In this document: positions 1 through 8,265 of the stretch, piece after piece | Numbering within the stretch: the stretch's first letter is position 1 | Layout of the letters: each line of letters starts with the position of its first letter | Source of the DNA: Pseudomonas moraviensis | GTDB lineage: Bacteria; Pseudomonadota; Gammaproteobacteria; Pseudomonadales; Pseudomonadaceae | Direction: 5' to 3' | NCBI RefSeq assembly: GCF_900105805.1 | Contig: NZ_LT629788.1 | Span: forward strand, 5,130,501 to 5,194,500 | DNA length: 64,000 nt | Made by a program: the position numbers and the translations under genes | The notes under the pieces: model-generated | Seen by the model: the letters and a program-made list of their open reading frames with translations, nothing else | What the model was told of the DNA's origin: nothing | Database searches by the model: none

Positions 1-2
1 CG

Positions 3-2201
3 CAGCTGGAAACGGTGACCGTCACCACCCGCCGCCGCGAAGAAAGCTCGCAAGATGTGCCAACGCCGATGAGTGTGGTCAGCGGGCAGAATCTGGAGAC
101 GCAGCGGGTCTACCGTATTCAGGATTTGCAGCAACTGGTGCCCAGCGTCAACGTCGCCTACATGCATGCGCGCCAGTCCAGCGTGTCGATCCGCGGTCTG
201 GGCAACAACCCGGCCAGTGATGGCCTGGAAGGCAGCGTTGGTCTGTACATCGACAACGTCTATCTGGGCCGTCCGGGGATGGCGGTGTTCGATCTGATGG
301 ACATCGAGCAGCTCGAAGTTCTACGTGGGCCGCAGGGCACGCTGTTCGGCAAGAACACCACCGCCGGGGTCATCAACATCAGCACCCGCGCGCCGTCATT
401 CACGCCTGAGCGCAGCATCGAAACCTCGGTCGGCGAGGACGGTTATTTCCAGACCAAGGGCACCATTTCCGGGCCGCTCAATGATCAGTTGGCCGGGCGC
501 TTTTCTGCTTACCGCACGCGCAGTGACGGCGACATCAAGAACGAATACGACGGCCACGACCTTAACGGCGGCTCGCGCGAAGGCTTTCGCGCCCAGCTGT
601 TGTTCAAGCCCAATGAAGATTTCAATCTGCGCTGGATCGGCGATTACAACGAAGAAGATTCCAGCGCCGGCACCCGCGTGCTGTACAACACCGGGCCGAC
701 CATCAACGGCGTCAACCTGTATGAATCGCGGGCCAGCGCGGCCGGGGCGACGCTGGTCAACGGTCGGCACCGCAAGGTCAATCTCGACAACGACCAACAC
801 GTCACCGTGCATCAGGGCGGCACCTCGGTGGAAGCCAACTGGACGTTGCCGAGCGACTTCACCCTGACGTCGGTCAGCTCGTACCGCTTCTGGAATTTCA
901 CCCCGCGCAATGACGACGGCCTCAACGTGCCGGCCAGTTACAACGCCGGCGTGTCGGTGGAAGACAAACAGTACTCGCAGGAATTTCGCCTGGCCTCGCC
1001 CAAGGGCGAGTTCTTCGATTACGTGGTCGGCGCCTACTATTTCGGCTCGGATCTGGACAACAAATCCTTCGCCTATTACGGCCCGCAGGCCGACATCTGG
1101 AACGGCACCCCGGCCGGCGCCCTGGCCAATGTCACCAGCGTCGGCAAGGGGCATATCAAGACCGACAGTTTCGCCCTGTTTGCACAGGGCACCTGGCACC
1201 TGAGCGAACGCCTGGATTTCACCGCCGGGGTGCGTGGCACCTACGAAGAGAAAAACGCCTCGGTCAGCCGCAACGCGCCGCTCGGCGGTGTGGCCGTGGC
1301 GGGCGCGGCAGCCAATGCGCGCCGCGGGCGTGCCGGCGCCTACGATTCCGGAGACTTGAATCAGTACAGCTCCAGCCCGTCCGGACTGCTCAACCTGAGC
1401 TATCGCATCACCGATGACGTGCTCGGTTACGCCACGCTGTCCCACGGCGAAAAATCCGGCGGGGTCAACCTCGCGGTCGGCTCTGCGCCGACCGCTGGCG
1501 CCGACTCGCTATTGATCGGCACCGAGCGCGCGAACAACGCCGAACTCGGTTTCAAAAGCACGCTGTGGGATCACCGCCTGCAACTCAACGCCAACGTGTT
1601 CTGGACCCAGGTCAACGCCTACCAGACCAACGCCTATGACGCCGCCAACCGCGTGCAATACCTGACCAACGCCGGCTCGGTACGCTCGCGCGGCATCGAG
1701 TTCGAAAGCACCGTGGTGCCGCTACGTGGCCTGACGCTGAATTTCAACGGCTCGTACAACGACGTCAGCTACCTCTCCTACAAAGATGCGCCTTGCCCGC
1801 CGGAAGTCAGCCAGGCCCCGGGTGCACCGGCCTCCTGCGACCTCAGCGGCCATCAAGTGGTCGGCGCGTCGAAATGGATCGGCAACGCCAACGGCGAATA
1901 CAAATGGAATCTGGCTAACGGCTTCGAACCTTACGTCACCGGCAGCTACGCGTTCCGCTCCAAAGCGGTGGGCACGGTCGAGGATTCCGATTACGGGCAG
2001 ATCCCCAGTTACGCGGTGGTCAACCTCTCCACCGGCCTGCGCGGCGATTTCAATCAGGGCCAGTGGGATGTTTCGCTGTGGCTGAAAAACGCCTTCGACA
2101 AAACCTACTACACGACCCTGTGGACGGGCGGCAACGGCGGCTATGAAGGCTTGCTTGGCACGCCGCGAACCCTCGGCGTTACCGGTCGTTACGACTTCTG
2201 A
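3..2201 (+). CDS. TonB-dependent outer-membrane receptor (5' end outside window)
   Basis: This is a 22-strand barrel receptor that imports a scarce solute across the outer membrane using TonB energy. The reading frame is open from the first bases and begins with a TonB-box-like stretch (ETVTVTTRRREE), so the signal peptide and true start lie outside the window. A plug domain follows, with the usual IRGLG, YIDNVYLGR and VLRGPQGTLFGKNTTAG landmarks within about the first 120 residues. The barrel then runs to a terminal phenylalanine (TGRYDF), the BAM recognition residue. A tonB-exbB-exbD operon lies 1.1 kb downstream. The substrate cannot be read from sequence; the sulfur-rich neighbourhood makes an organosulfur compound a reasonable guess over a siderophore. 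Confidence 0.93.
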   Translation, partial: QLETVTVTTRRREESSQDVPTPMSVVSGQNLETQRVYRIQDLQQLVPSVNVAYMHARQSSVSIRGLGNNPASDGLEGSVGLYIDNVYLGRPGMAVFDLMDIEQLEVLRGPQGTLFGKNTTAGVINISTRAPSFTPERSIETSVGEDGYFQTKGTISGPLNDQLAGRFSAYRTRSDGDIKNEYDGHDLNGGSREGFRAQLLFKPNEDFNLRWIGDYNEEDSSAGTRVLYNTGPTINGVNLYESRASAAGATLVNGRHRKVNLDNDQHVTVHQGGTSVEANWTLPSDFTLTSVSSYRFWNFTPRNDDGLNVPASYNAGVSVEDKQYSQEFRLASPKGEFFDYVVGAYYFGSDLDNKSFAYYGPQADIWNGTPAGALANVTSVGKGHIKTDSFALFAQGTWHLSERLDFTAGVRGTYEEKNASVSRNAPLGGVAVAGAAANARRGRAGAYDSGDLNQYSSSPSGLLNLSYRITDDVLGYATLSHGEKSGGVNLAVGSAPTAGADSLLIGTERANNAELGFKSTLWDHRLQLNANVFWTQVNAYQTNAYDAANRVQYLTNAGSVRSRGIEFESTVVPLRGLTLNFNGSYNDVSYLSYKDAPCPPEVSQAPGAPASCDLSGHQVVGASKWIGNANGEYKWNLANGFEPYVTGSYAFRSKAVGTVEDSDYGQIPSYAVVNLSTGLRGDFNQGQWDVSLWLKNAFDKTYYTTLWTGGNGGYEGLLGTPRTLGVTGRYDF

Positions 2202-2207
2202 CGAACG

Positions 2208-2244
2208 CATCTGATGACAAGCTATCCAGTTTTGTCATCAGATG
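2208..2244 (+). terminator. Perfect 13-bp hairpin just after the receptor gene
   Basis: CATCTGATGACAA (2208-2220) and TTGTCATCAGATG (2232-2244) are exact reverse complements separated by 11 nt, starting 7 nt after the receptor stop codon. There is no uridine tract, so it may stabilise the mRNA 3' end or assist a factor-dependent stop rather than act as a classical intrinsic terminator. Confidence 0.5.
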
Positions 2245-2361
2245 TGAACCTATGAAGTTTTATCCAGCTTCAACCCACAACCTCACCGATACCCCTCGTT
2301 CAAGTGGCTTTAACGGCATGACAATAGTTATGACCACCAATTCCTGTGGCTAAATAAAGGG

Positions 2362-2928
2362 CTATTTCAGAACGCGCAAACAGTATTGAACTGCGCATTT
2401 CTGCTGTTCGATCTGAATAACAGGCATGATTCCTTTTAGGAAAAAACCGGAACTGTCCATGTTGCTGAAAATCTCTCTCTGGCCTGACGGGATCTCTGTC
2501 CAGACCCCTGACGTGGTCTTCTGAACGACAATCGGCGAACCACCATCATTAGTGACTTCAAAATCGGGAGTCGAGGTAACTTTGTTTTCCCTTTTACCGG
2601 TTTTCTCAGTGGCGGAGGGGGCGGAGTCTGAAAAAACGACGTAGAGCTTTTCAGGCTCGGTTTTCATTGAGACTGACACATATCCCGGTGAAGGCGGGTT
2701 CTGGGGAGGGTTGAATAAACCTCCCGCTGTTGGAAGTGCGTTAACACTATAGCTCTCTCCTGGGGCTATCGACGTCTCAGGCTGTCCGTACACTCGAGCA
2801 TAAACTGTTCCCGACCTGAAGCCGTTTTTGAACTCAGTGCTTAGATACGGCGTTTTATTCCTTTCTTCTGCCTGAACTGTAAGCGGTAATAAGGCGGCAA
2901 GCGCAATACACAAAATTCCAGTTTTCAT
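2362..2928 (-). CDS. Small exported protein of unknown function
   Basis: This 188-residue protein belongs to no family I recognise. It starts at the internal ATG at 2928, which has a GGAG ribosome-binding site and begins a clear Sec signal peptide (MKTGILCIALAALLPLTVQA, then EE). An upstream in-frame start would place 16 extra residues before that signal and is unlikely. The mature part is rich in Ser, Thr, Pro and Gly, looks beta-strand rich, and has two cysteines near the C-terminus (KCAVQYC) that could form a disulfide. The gene is visibly AT-richer than its neighbours and reads against them, which suggests recent acquisition. Confidence 0.7.
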   Translation of the reverse strand: MKTGILCIALAALLPLTVQAEERNKTPYLSTEFKNGFRSGTVYARVYGQPETSIAPGESYSVNALPTAGGLFNPPQNPPSPGYVSVSMKTEPEKLYVVFSDSAPSATEKTGKRENKVTSTPDFEVTNDGGSPIVVQKTTSGVWTEIPSGQREIFSNMDSSGFFLKGIMPVIQIEQQKCAVQYCLRVLK

Positions 2929-3310
2929 GACGATCTCCGTAGATTTATGGCCGCTTTGATTTGATAACAAAGCCAAGGAGCTCGCTACTGTCAGAAATTA
3001 CAGGATTTTAAGATCTACAAGATTCCTTCGTAATAAAAAAGCGCGTTTTCGCCGATCTTGGTTATTGATGCCCTTAGCGAATATTTTGAATGCCTAAAAC
3101 GCATGTTGCGTTATAGCGGGCAGCTACAGCCTGCGTAAATCGAGGGTTAGCGAGCATGCTGCGAATTTAATATTCTTTTTGGGCATATCCATGGCGTTAA
3201 AAATTACTTTCCGAGATAAGCACTTGGCTTAATTATTAGCTCATTGATCGCCGTAGAGATTTAACCGGCGGATCAACAGCCGAACGCAAAAGACCGCAGG
3301 GAGTTGAACA
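2929..3310. other. 382-bp AT-rich intergenic region upstream of tonB
   Basis: This spacer separates the divergent exported protein and tonB genes and must hold both promoters. It is AT-rich (for example 3160-3240). I looked for a Fur-box-like 19-bp dyad and did not find a convincing one, so iron control of the downstream tonB operon is not supported by eye. Confidence 0.5.
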
Positions 3311-4120
3311 ATGGGCAATGTCCAGACCGCCGCCAGCGCAGGGGAATTGCTGTGGCGGCAAACGCCGAGCGGCGAACTGGTCGATCTTGGCCGGCCGCAC
3401 CGTGTGCCGTTGGGGCAGTTGCGTTTACAGCGTGCACCCAAGGGTATTTTGAGCCGGCGCGAAACCCTTCTGCTCGGTGTGCTCGCGTTGGTCGTGCACG
3501 GCGTGGTGATTTATTGGGTCAGCCAGAAACCGACGCCAGTGCTCCCGGTGGTACCGCCGGAAATTCCGCCGATGACCATCGAGTTTTCGCGTCCGGCTCC
3601 GCCAGCGCCGCCGGTTGTGGTGCCGCCGCCACCGGCGCCAGTGGTCGAACCGCCGCCGCCAGTGGAAGACGAATTAGCGGTCAAACCGCCGCCGCCCAAG
3701 CCGATTCCCAAACCCAAACCGGTGGTGAAACCTCCGCCCAAACCTGCGCCCAAGCCGGTAGAGCAGGCGCCAGCACCAGCGAAACCGGCAGCCCCGGTCG
3801 CCGCGCCAGCGCCTCCTGCGCCACCGGCACCTGCGCCTGTTACCCCGGCGTCAGCCAACGCTGCGTATCTCAAAAATCCGGCACCGGAATATCCGTCGCT
3901 GGCCCAGCGTCGCGGTTGGGAAGGCACGGTGCTGTTACGGGTGCATGTGTTGGCCAGCGGCAAGCCGGGCGAGATCCAGATTGCCAAAAGCAGTGGCCGG
4001 CAGCAGCTCGACGACGCAGCGCTCAACGCTGTAAAGCGCTGGAGTTTCGTTCCGGCCAAGCAGGGTGATGTTGCTCAGGACGGCTGGGTCAGCGTGCCCA
4101 TCGATTTCAAGATTCATTAA
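3311..4120 (+). CDS. tonB: Energy transducer TonB
   Basis: TonB spans the periplasm and passes proton-motive energy from ExbB-ExbD to outer-membrane receptors. The 269-residue protein has a cytoplasmic extension of about 50 residues, one membrane anchor (about 52-70) containing the conserved histidine (H63), a very Pro/Lys-rich periplasmic linker (about 72-180) with PPP, KPKP and EPPPP runs, and a C-terminal TonB domain (about 185-269) with YPSLAQRRGWEG and the final beta strand VPIDFKIH. GGGAG lies 9 nt before the ATG. exbB and exbD follow in the same direction, which resembles the tonB2-exbB1-exbD1 order in P. aeruginosa. The long cytoplasmic extension is typical of Pseudomonas TonB. Confidence 0.95.
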   Translation: MGNVQTAASAGELLWRQTPSGELVDLGRPHRVPLGQLRLQRAPKGILSRRETLLLGVLALVVHGVVIYWVSQKPTPVLPVVPPEIPPMTIEFSRPAPPAPPVVVPPPPAPVVEPPPPVEDELAVKPPPPKPIPKPKPVVKPPPKPAPKPVEQAPAPAKPAAPVAAPAPPAPPAPAPVTPASANAAYLKNPAPEYPSLAQRRGWEGTVLLRVHVLASGKPGEIQIAKSSGRQQLDDAALNAVKRWSFVPAKQGDVAQDGWVSVPIDFKIH

Positions 4121-4165
4121 ACCGAAACCAAATTCGCGCGAAATGTTTACACGAGGGAACACATC

Positions 4166-4891
4166 ATGACGTTACTGGCATCTCCACTGGAATCCATCGA
4201 AAGCGCGGTGATCTGGCTGCTGGTGGTTTTTTCCGTCGCCACTTGGGGCCTGGCGCTGCTCAAGGCTGTGCAGTTCGGCCGTCTGAAGGCGCAGGATCGG
4301 CGCTTTCATAAACGTTTCTGGGCGGCGTCGAGTCTGGATGCCGCCGCCGAGTTGAGCGAAACCCAGCCCGGTGCCGCAGCACGGGTGGCGCAGGCCGGTT
4401 ACGCGGCAATCCAGGTGGGCGAGGCGCCGCAGGCGAATGATCTGAGCCAGGCGATCAACCATCAGGATCGCCTCGAGCGCGCCCTGCGCCAGCAGATCGT
4501 GCGTGAACGGCGCTCGCTGGAAACCGGTCTGGCGGTGGTCGCAAGTATTGGCAGCACCTCGCCGTTCATTGGTCTGTTCGGCACGGTGTGGGGAATCATG
4601 GAGGCCTTGAAAGGCATCAGCGCTGCCGGTTCGGCGAGCCTGGAAACGGTGGCAGGCCCGATTGGCGCGGCACTGGTCGCGACCGGTGTGGGGATCGCCG
4701 TCGCGGTGCCGGCGGTGCTGGTTTACAACTACTTTCTGCGGCGTCTGAAATTGACCGCGGCGGATCTGGATGACTTCGCCCACGACTTCTACAGCCTGGC
4801 GCAGAAGAGTGCATTCCGCGTACTGATCCACCCGACCGCGCACAAGGTGGCGACGCCGGGCAACGCGGCAAAAGTGAAGGAGGCGTCCTGA
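4166..4891 (+). CDS. exbB: Biopolymer transporter ExbB
   Basis: ExbB is the polytopic inner-membrane subunit of the TonB motor. The 241-residue protein has one N-terminal membrane helix (about 11-30), a cytoplasmic loop, and two further helices containing the signature region around SIGSTSPFIGLFGTVWGIM and the VAGPIGAALVATGVGIAVAVPAV stretch (about 125-190). It lies 45 bp after tonB and 1 bp before exbD, so the three are one operon. Confidence 0.95.
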   Translation: MTLLASPLESIESAVIWLLVVFSVATWGLALLKAVQFGRLKAQDRRFHKRFWAASSLDAAAELSETQPGAAARVAQAGYAAIQVGEAPQANDLSQAINHQDRLERALRQQIVRERRSLETGLAVVASIGSTSPFIGLFGTVWGIMEALKGISAAGSASLETVAGPIGAALVATGVGIAVAVPAVLVYNYFLRRLKLTAADLDDFAHDFYSLAQKSAFRVLIHPTAHKVATPGNAAKVKEAS

Positions 4892-4892
4892 C

Positions 4893-5294
4893 ATGGCCTT
4901 CTCTACGCAAGACACGGACGAGGTGCTCAGCGAAATCAACGTGACGCCACTGGTGGACGTGATGCTGGTGCTGCTGGTGGTCTTCATCGTCACCGCGCCA
5001 CTGCTGACCAACGCGATACCGATCAACCTGCCGAAGACCGAAGCGGTGGCGCCGGTCGAGCAGAAGGATCCGCTGGTGGTGAGCATCGACGGCGCCGGCA
5101 AACTGTTCATCAACAAGGACGAGATCCAGCCTGACTTGCTCGAATTCAATCTCAAGTCGGCCAAAGCCAAGGACCCGGAAGTGCGCGTGCAATTGCAGGC
5201 CGACGACGGGGTGAACTACGGCGAAGTGGCGCGAGCCATGGCTTCGATCGAACGGGCAGGGATTACCAAATTGTCGGTGATCACTGCGCGGTGA
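4893..5294 (+). CDS. exbD: Biopolymer transporter ExbD
   Basis: ExbD is the single-pass partner of ExbB. Its intramembrane aspartate carries protons and is visible here in VTPLVDVMLVLLVVFIV (about residues 17-33). The remaining ~85 residues form the periplasmic domain. Length (133 aa) is normal. The start is set by GGAGG inside the 3' end of exbB. An intrinsic terminator follows within 20 bp. Confidence 0.95.
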   Translation: MAFSTQDTDEVLSEINVTPLVDVMLVLLVVFIVTAPLLTNAIPINLPKTEAVAPVEQKDPLVVSIDGAGKLFINKDEIQPDLLEFNLKSAKAKDPEVRVQLQADDGVNYGEVARAMASIERAGITKLSVITAR

Positions 5295-5310
5295 CAGATG
5301 TTGTTTTTCC

Positions 5311-5346
5311 GGGGCCGTTTCCTTGGCAGGGTGCGGCCCTTTTTTT
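5311..5346 (+). terminator. Intrinsic terminator of tonB-exbB-exbD
   Basis: GGGCCG (5312-5317) pairs with CGGCCC (5334-5339) and is followed immediately by a run of seven T. It lies 17 bp after the exbD stop. Confidence 0.8.
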
Positions 5347-5375
5347 ATGCATTTTTTGCCCACGACACCCTCCAA

Positions 5376-5465
5376 TGTGGGAGCGAGCCTGCTCGCGAAG
5401 GCGCCATTCGCCACAACATCTTCGTCGACTGATGCACCGTATTCGCGAGCAGGCTCGCTCCCACA
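5376..5465. repeat. Inverted REP pair (REPIN), GTGGGAGCGAGC class
   Basis: TGTGGGAGCGAGCCTGCTCG at 5376 is repeated in inverted orientation at 5441-5465, with a 40-bp loop between. Other copies of this class lie at 18593, 22790, 35675, 40611 and 47513. Confidence 0.9.
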
Positions 5466-5580
5466 GACTTAATGCGCCATATGCATTATGGGTCTTAATA
5501 AATAGCTTCTTATTCCTTAACGAATATAACTCCTCTCCCTATACTCGACCCAGAACAGACACGACGCAGGAGAGCTCCCC

Positions 5581-6162
5581 ATGCGCAACGAATCAATCCG
5601 TTACCTGATTGTGCCGGGCTGGCAAGGATCGCCAGAAGATCATTGGCAAAGCCATTGGCAGAACAGCCTGCCGAACAGTGCGCGGGTCGAACAGGCCGAT
5701 TGGCTGACACCGCGCCGTGAGGACTGGGTCGCCGCGCTGGCCGAAGCGGTTGCCGCCGACAGCACGCCGGTGATTTTGATTGCTCACAGCCTCGGCTGCA
5801 TCACGGTCGCCCACTGGGCAGCGACGGCGCCGTTGCAATACCTGCGTCAGGTGCGCGGGGCGTTGCTGGTCGCGCCGGCCGATGTCGAGCGTCCTGCCTG
5901 CGCGCCGGCACTGCGCAACTTCGCGCCGATCCCGACGGATCTGTTGCCGTTCCCCAGCCAGGTCGTCAGCTCCGACAACGACGCCGCCGTCAGTGCGCCG
6001 CGCGCTTTGGAGCTGGCGCGCAATTGGGGTGCGGAGGCGGGGATTCTCGCCGGAGCCGGGCACATCAACGTCAAGTCCGGGCATCAGCGTTGGGAGCAGG
6101 GTTTTGCCTATCTCTATCGCCTGCAAAACCGCCTTGAACACCACGCCCGCCGTCGCGCCTGA
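5581..6162 (+). CDS. RBBP9/YdeN-family alpha/beta serine hydrolase
   Basis: This 193-residue small serine hydrolase is likely cytoplasmic. The N-terminal YLIVPGWQGSPEDHWQ signature is typical of the RBBP9/YdeN group. The nucleophile elbow is AHSLGC (around residue 69), an acidic residue follows in SSDNDAAVS, and the catalytic histidine sits in GAGHINVKSGH near the C-terminus. The start has AGGAG 10 nt upstream. It is 51 bp upstream of a sigma-54 activator-like gene in the same direction, so the two may be co-transcribed. The natural substrate of this family is unknown; the link to sulfur metabolism is only by neighbourhood. Confidence 0.85.
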   Translation: MRNESIRYLIVPGWQGSPEDHWQSHWQNSLPNSARVEQADWLTPRREDWVAALAEAVAADSTPVILIAHSLGCITVAHWAATAPLQYLRQVRGALLVAPADVERPACAPALRNFAPIPTDLLPFPSQVVSSDNDAAVSAPRALELARNWGAEAGILAGAGHINVKSGHQRWEQGFAYLYRLQNRLEHHARRRA

Positions 6163-6213
6163 CCTTATTTTTCAACGCCCCCGTCGGCTGGCGGTTTTGG
6201 GCGGGAGCCTGCC

Positions 6214-7134
6214 ATGAGTTTCGAAACCTTCGGTCAGCCCTTGCTGACCTTTCCCGATGCGGAAAAAAGCCCCCTGAGCATTCGCGCCAAAGCGCTGGTG
6301 TTTGTCGATCCGCGCTCGCGGCAATTGCGTGAAGAACTCGAACAACTGGCACCACGTTCGATCTCGGTGTTGATCCGCGGCGAGACCGGCACCGGTAAAG
6401 AGCTGCTGGCCCGGCACATCCATCGCGCCAGCGACCGCAGCGGTCTGTTCGTTTCGGTGAATTGCGGCGCGATCAGCCCGACCTACGCCGATGCCGAACT
6501 GTTCGGCTACGCCGCCGGCAGCTACAGCGGCGCAGCCAGCAGCCGCGCCGGCTGGTTCGGTTCGGCCAATGGCGGCACCTTGTACCTGGATGAGATCGGC
6601 GACCTGCCACTGCCGATCCAGATCAAGTTGCTCGCGGCCCTGGAAAACCACGAAGTCACCCGCGTCGGTGCACATCAGCCGAGCCCGGTGGATGTGCGCC
6701 TGGTCGCCGCGACCAGTATTGATCTGGCCCAGGCCGTGGACGCCGGAAAATTCCACGAGCGGCTCTATCACTACCTCAGCGAGGGTCATCTGGAGCTGCC
6801 GGCGTTGCGCGCGCGCACCGGCGACATCCTCTCGCTCGCCGAGTATTTCCTCGGCATCTACAGCCAGCGTCTCGACCTGCCCGTGCCGCTGATCAGCGAG
6901 GCGGCGCAGCACGTGCTCGAACAACACAGCTGGCCGGGCAACACCCGCGAGCTGGAAAACGTCATTCACTTCGCCCTGCTGGTCAGCACAGGTGACGAGA
7001 TTCTGCCGGAGCATCTGAACCTGCCGCCGGTGCTGACGCAGATCGAAAGCCAGATCAAACAGATCCTGACCACCGGCTCCACCGCTGACCAAGCCGCGCT
7101 GAAGCAACTTCTGGCGAACGCCAAACTCCTGTAG
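6214..7134 (+). CDS. SfnR-like sigma-54 activator AAA+ protein, no visible DNA-binding domain
   Basis: This 306-residue protein consists of little more than the sigma-54 interaction AAA+ domain. Walker A is GETGTGKE (56-63), Walker B is LYLDE (123-127), and PGNTREL (241-247) is the standard C-terminal motif. It has no N-terminal receiver or GAF domain, as in the SfnR group that controls sulfone and sulfonate use in Pseudomonas. Three points are unusual. The sigma-54 contact loop reads GSYSGA (102-107) instead of GAFTGA. The usual arginine in LxxR-L after the second helix is a tyrosine (YHYL, 185-188). The protein ends before any Fis-type helix-turn-helix, and its TAG stop lies inside a REP element. 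It may be an active partner-dependent protein or a decaying one. Confidence 0.8.
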   Translation: MSFETFGQPLLTFPDAEKSPLSIRAKALVFVDPRSRQLREELEQLAPRSISVLIRGETGTGKELLARHIHRASDRSGLFVSVNCGAISPTYADAELFGYAAGSYSGAASSRAGWFGSANGGTLYLDEIGDLPLPIQIKLLAALENHEVTRVGAHQPSPVDVRLVAATSIDLAQAVDAGKFHERLYHYLSEGHLELPALRARTGDILSLAEYFLGIYSQRLDLPVPLISEAAQHVLEQHSWPGNTRELENVIHFALLVSTGDEILPEHLNLPPVLTQIESQIKQILTTGSTADQAALKQLLANAKLL

Positions 7135-7220
7135 GAGCTGCGGCACGCTGCGATCTTTTGATCTTCAGCTGTTTCAAAGCCTTGAAAATCAAAAGATCGC
7201 AGCCTTCGGCAGCTCCTACA
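7130..7220. repeat. Inverted REP pair, TGTAGGAGCTGC class
   Basis: TGTAGGAGCTGC...GCGATCTTTTGATC at 7130 is answered by GATCAAAAGATCGC...GCAGCTCCTACA ending at 7220. The first copy supplies the stop codon of the preceding gene. Other copies of this class lie at 13190, 30595 and 42790. Confidence 0.9.
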
Positions 7221-7270
7221 GTTGAGGTAGAGCTGTATGAACAAAATGGAATATGAAGCTGAATAAACGT

Positions 7271-7305
7271 TATTGTCCGGGAATAAAAAATCCGGGTATT
7301 GTCCG
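7271..7305. promoter_or_regulatory. Short direct repeats upstream of metQ
   Basis: TATTGTCCG occurs at 7271-7279 and again at 7297-7305, and TCCGGG occurs at 7276-7281 and 7291-7296. The spacing is 26 bp, about 2.5 helical turns. The pair lies about 85-115 bp upstream of the metQ start and could be a regulator site; the regulator is not identifiable. Confidence 0.3.
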
Positions 7306-7388
7306 CCTCACGCCAGCGATATCACTTCACTGGCACACGTATTAATGCCGTCGTCGATGACGACCGTGATTTTCGATAAGGACACTGC

Positions 7389-8186
7389 ATGAAAAAGGTT
7401 CTGTTGTTTACCGCATTGGCGGCTGCGCTCACGGCTTCTTTCGCCAACGCCGGCGAGAAACTGGTGGTTGCCGCAACGCCAGTGCCACACGCTGAAATCC
7501 TCGAGCTGATCAAGCCGACCCTGGCCAAAGAAGGCGTCGATCTGGAAATCAAGGTTTTCACCGACTACGTGCAACCGAACGTACAGGTTGGCGAGAAGCG
7601 TCTGGACGCCAACTACTTCCAGACCCTGCCGTACCTGAACAGCTTCAACCAGGGCAAATACAAGGACGACAAATCCAAGTACCTGGTGACCGTGCAGGGT
7701 GTGCACGTTGAACCGTTCGGTGGCTACTCGAGCAAGTACAAGACCCTGGCTGAACTGCCGGACGGCGCCACCATCGCCATCCCGAACGAAGGCAGCAACA
7801 GCGGCCGTGCCCTGATCCTGCTGCAGAAGGCGGGTCTGATTGAACTGAAAGACCCGAAAAACGCTTTGGCAACGCCAAAAGACATCGCCAAGAACCCGCA
7901 CAACTTCAAGTTCAAGGAACTGGAATCGGCCCTGCTGCCGCGCGTACTGAAAGAAGTTGATCTGGACATGATCAACACCAACTACGCCCTGGAAGCCAAG
8001 CTGAACCCGCAGAAAGATGCTCTGGTGATCGAAGGCGCTGACTCGCCGTACGTGAACTTCCTGGTGGCCCGTGAGGACAACAAGAACAGCGACGCGATCC
8101 AGAAACTGGCCAAGGCCCTGACCAGCCCGGAAGTCAAAGCGTTCATCGAGAAGAAGTACAGCGGCGCGGTGTTGCCGGCGTTCTGA
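7389..8186 (+). CDS. metQ: MetQ/NlpA-family ABC substrate-binding protein
   Basis: This periplasmic protein binds methionine or a related sulfur compound for a MetNI-type ABC importer. It has a Sec signal peptide (MKKVLLFTALAAALTASFANA) without a lipobox cysteine, so it should be soluble. The NlpA family signatures are present: ATPVPHAEILE, FTDYVQPNVQV, LDANYFQTLPYL and IPNEGSNSGRAL. At 265 aa it is full length. It stands alone, with no adjacent metN or metI; the nearest MetNI genes are at 20.2-21.9 kb and have their own binding protein. A good intrinsic terminator follows, consistent with a single-gene transcript. Confidence 0.9.
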   Translation: MKKVLLFTALAAALTASFANAGEKLVVAATPVPHAEILELIKPTLAKEGVDLEIKVFTDYVQPNVQVGEKRLDANYFQTLPYLNSFNQGKYKDDKSKYLVTVQGVHVEPFGGYSSKYKTLAELPDGATIAIPNEGSNSGRALILLQKAGLIELKDPKNALATPKDIAKNPHNFKFKELESALLPRVLKEVDLDMINTNYALEAKLNPQKDALVIEGADSPYVNFLVAREDNKNSDAIQKLAKALTSPEVKAFIEKKYSGAVLPAF

Positions 8187-8217
8187 TTTGACTTGAGTGA
8201 ATCTGCTTCAGATTTAA

Positions 8218-8254
8218 AAAACGCCGATGGCCAGTGATGGGCATCGGCGTTTTT
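8218..8254 (+). terminator. Intrinsic terminator after metQ
   Basis: AAACGCCGATG (about 8218-8229) pairs with CATCGGCG (8242-8249) followed by TTTTT. It lies about 32 bp after the metQ stop. Confidence 0.85.
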
Positions 8255-8265
8255 GTGTGTGCGTT

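Noticed and set aside
2929..3310. Fur box upstream of tonB
   Set aside because: No 19-bp GATAAT-type dyad matches well; the AT-rich stretches are not palindromic.
7221..7388. SAM or SAH riboswitch before metQ
   Set aside because: The short direct repeats do not form a recognisable riboswitch fold, and there is no room for a conserved aptamer plus expression platform.
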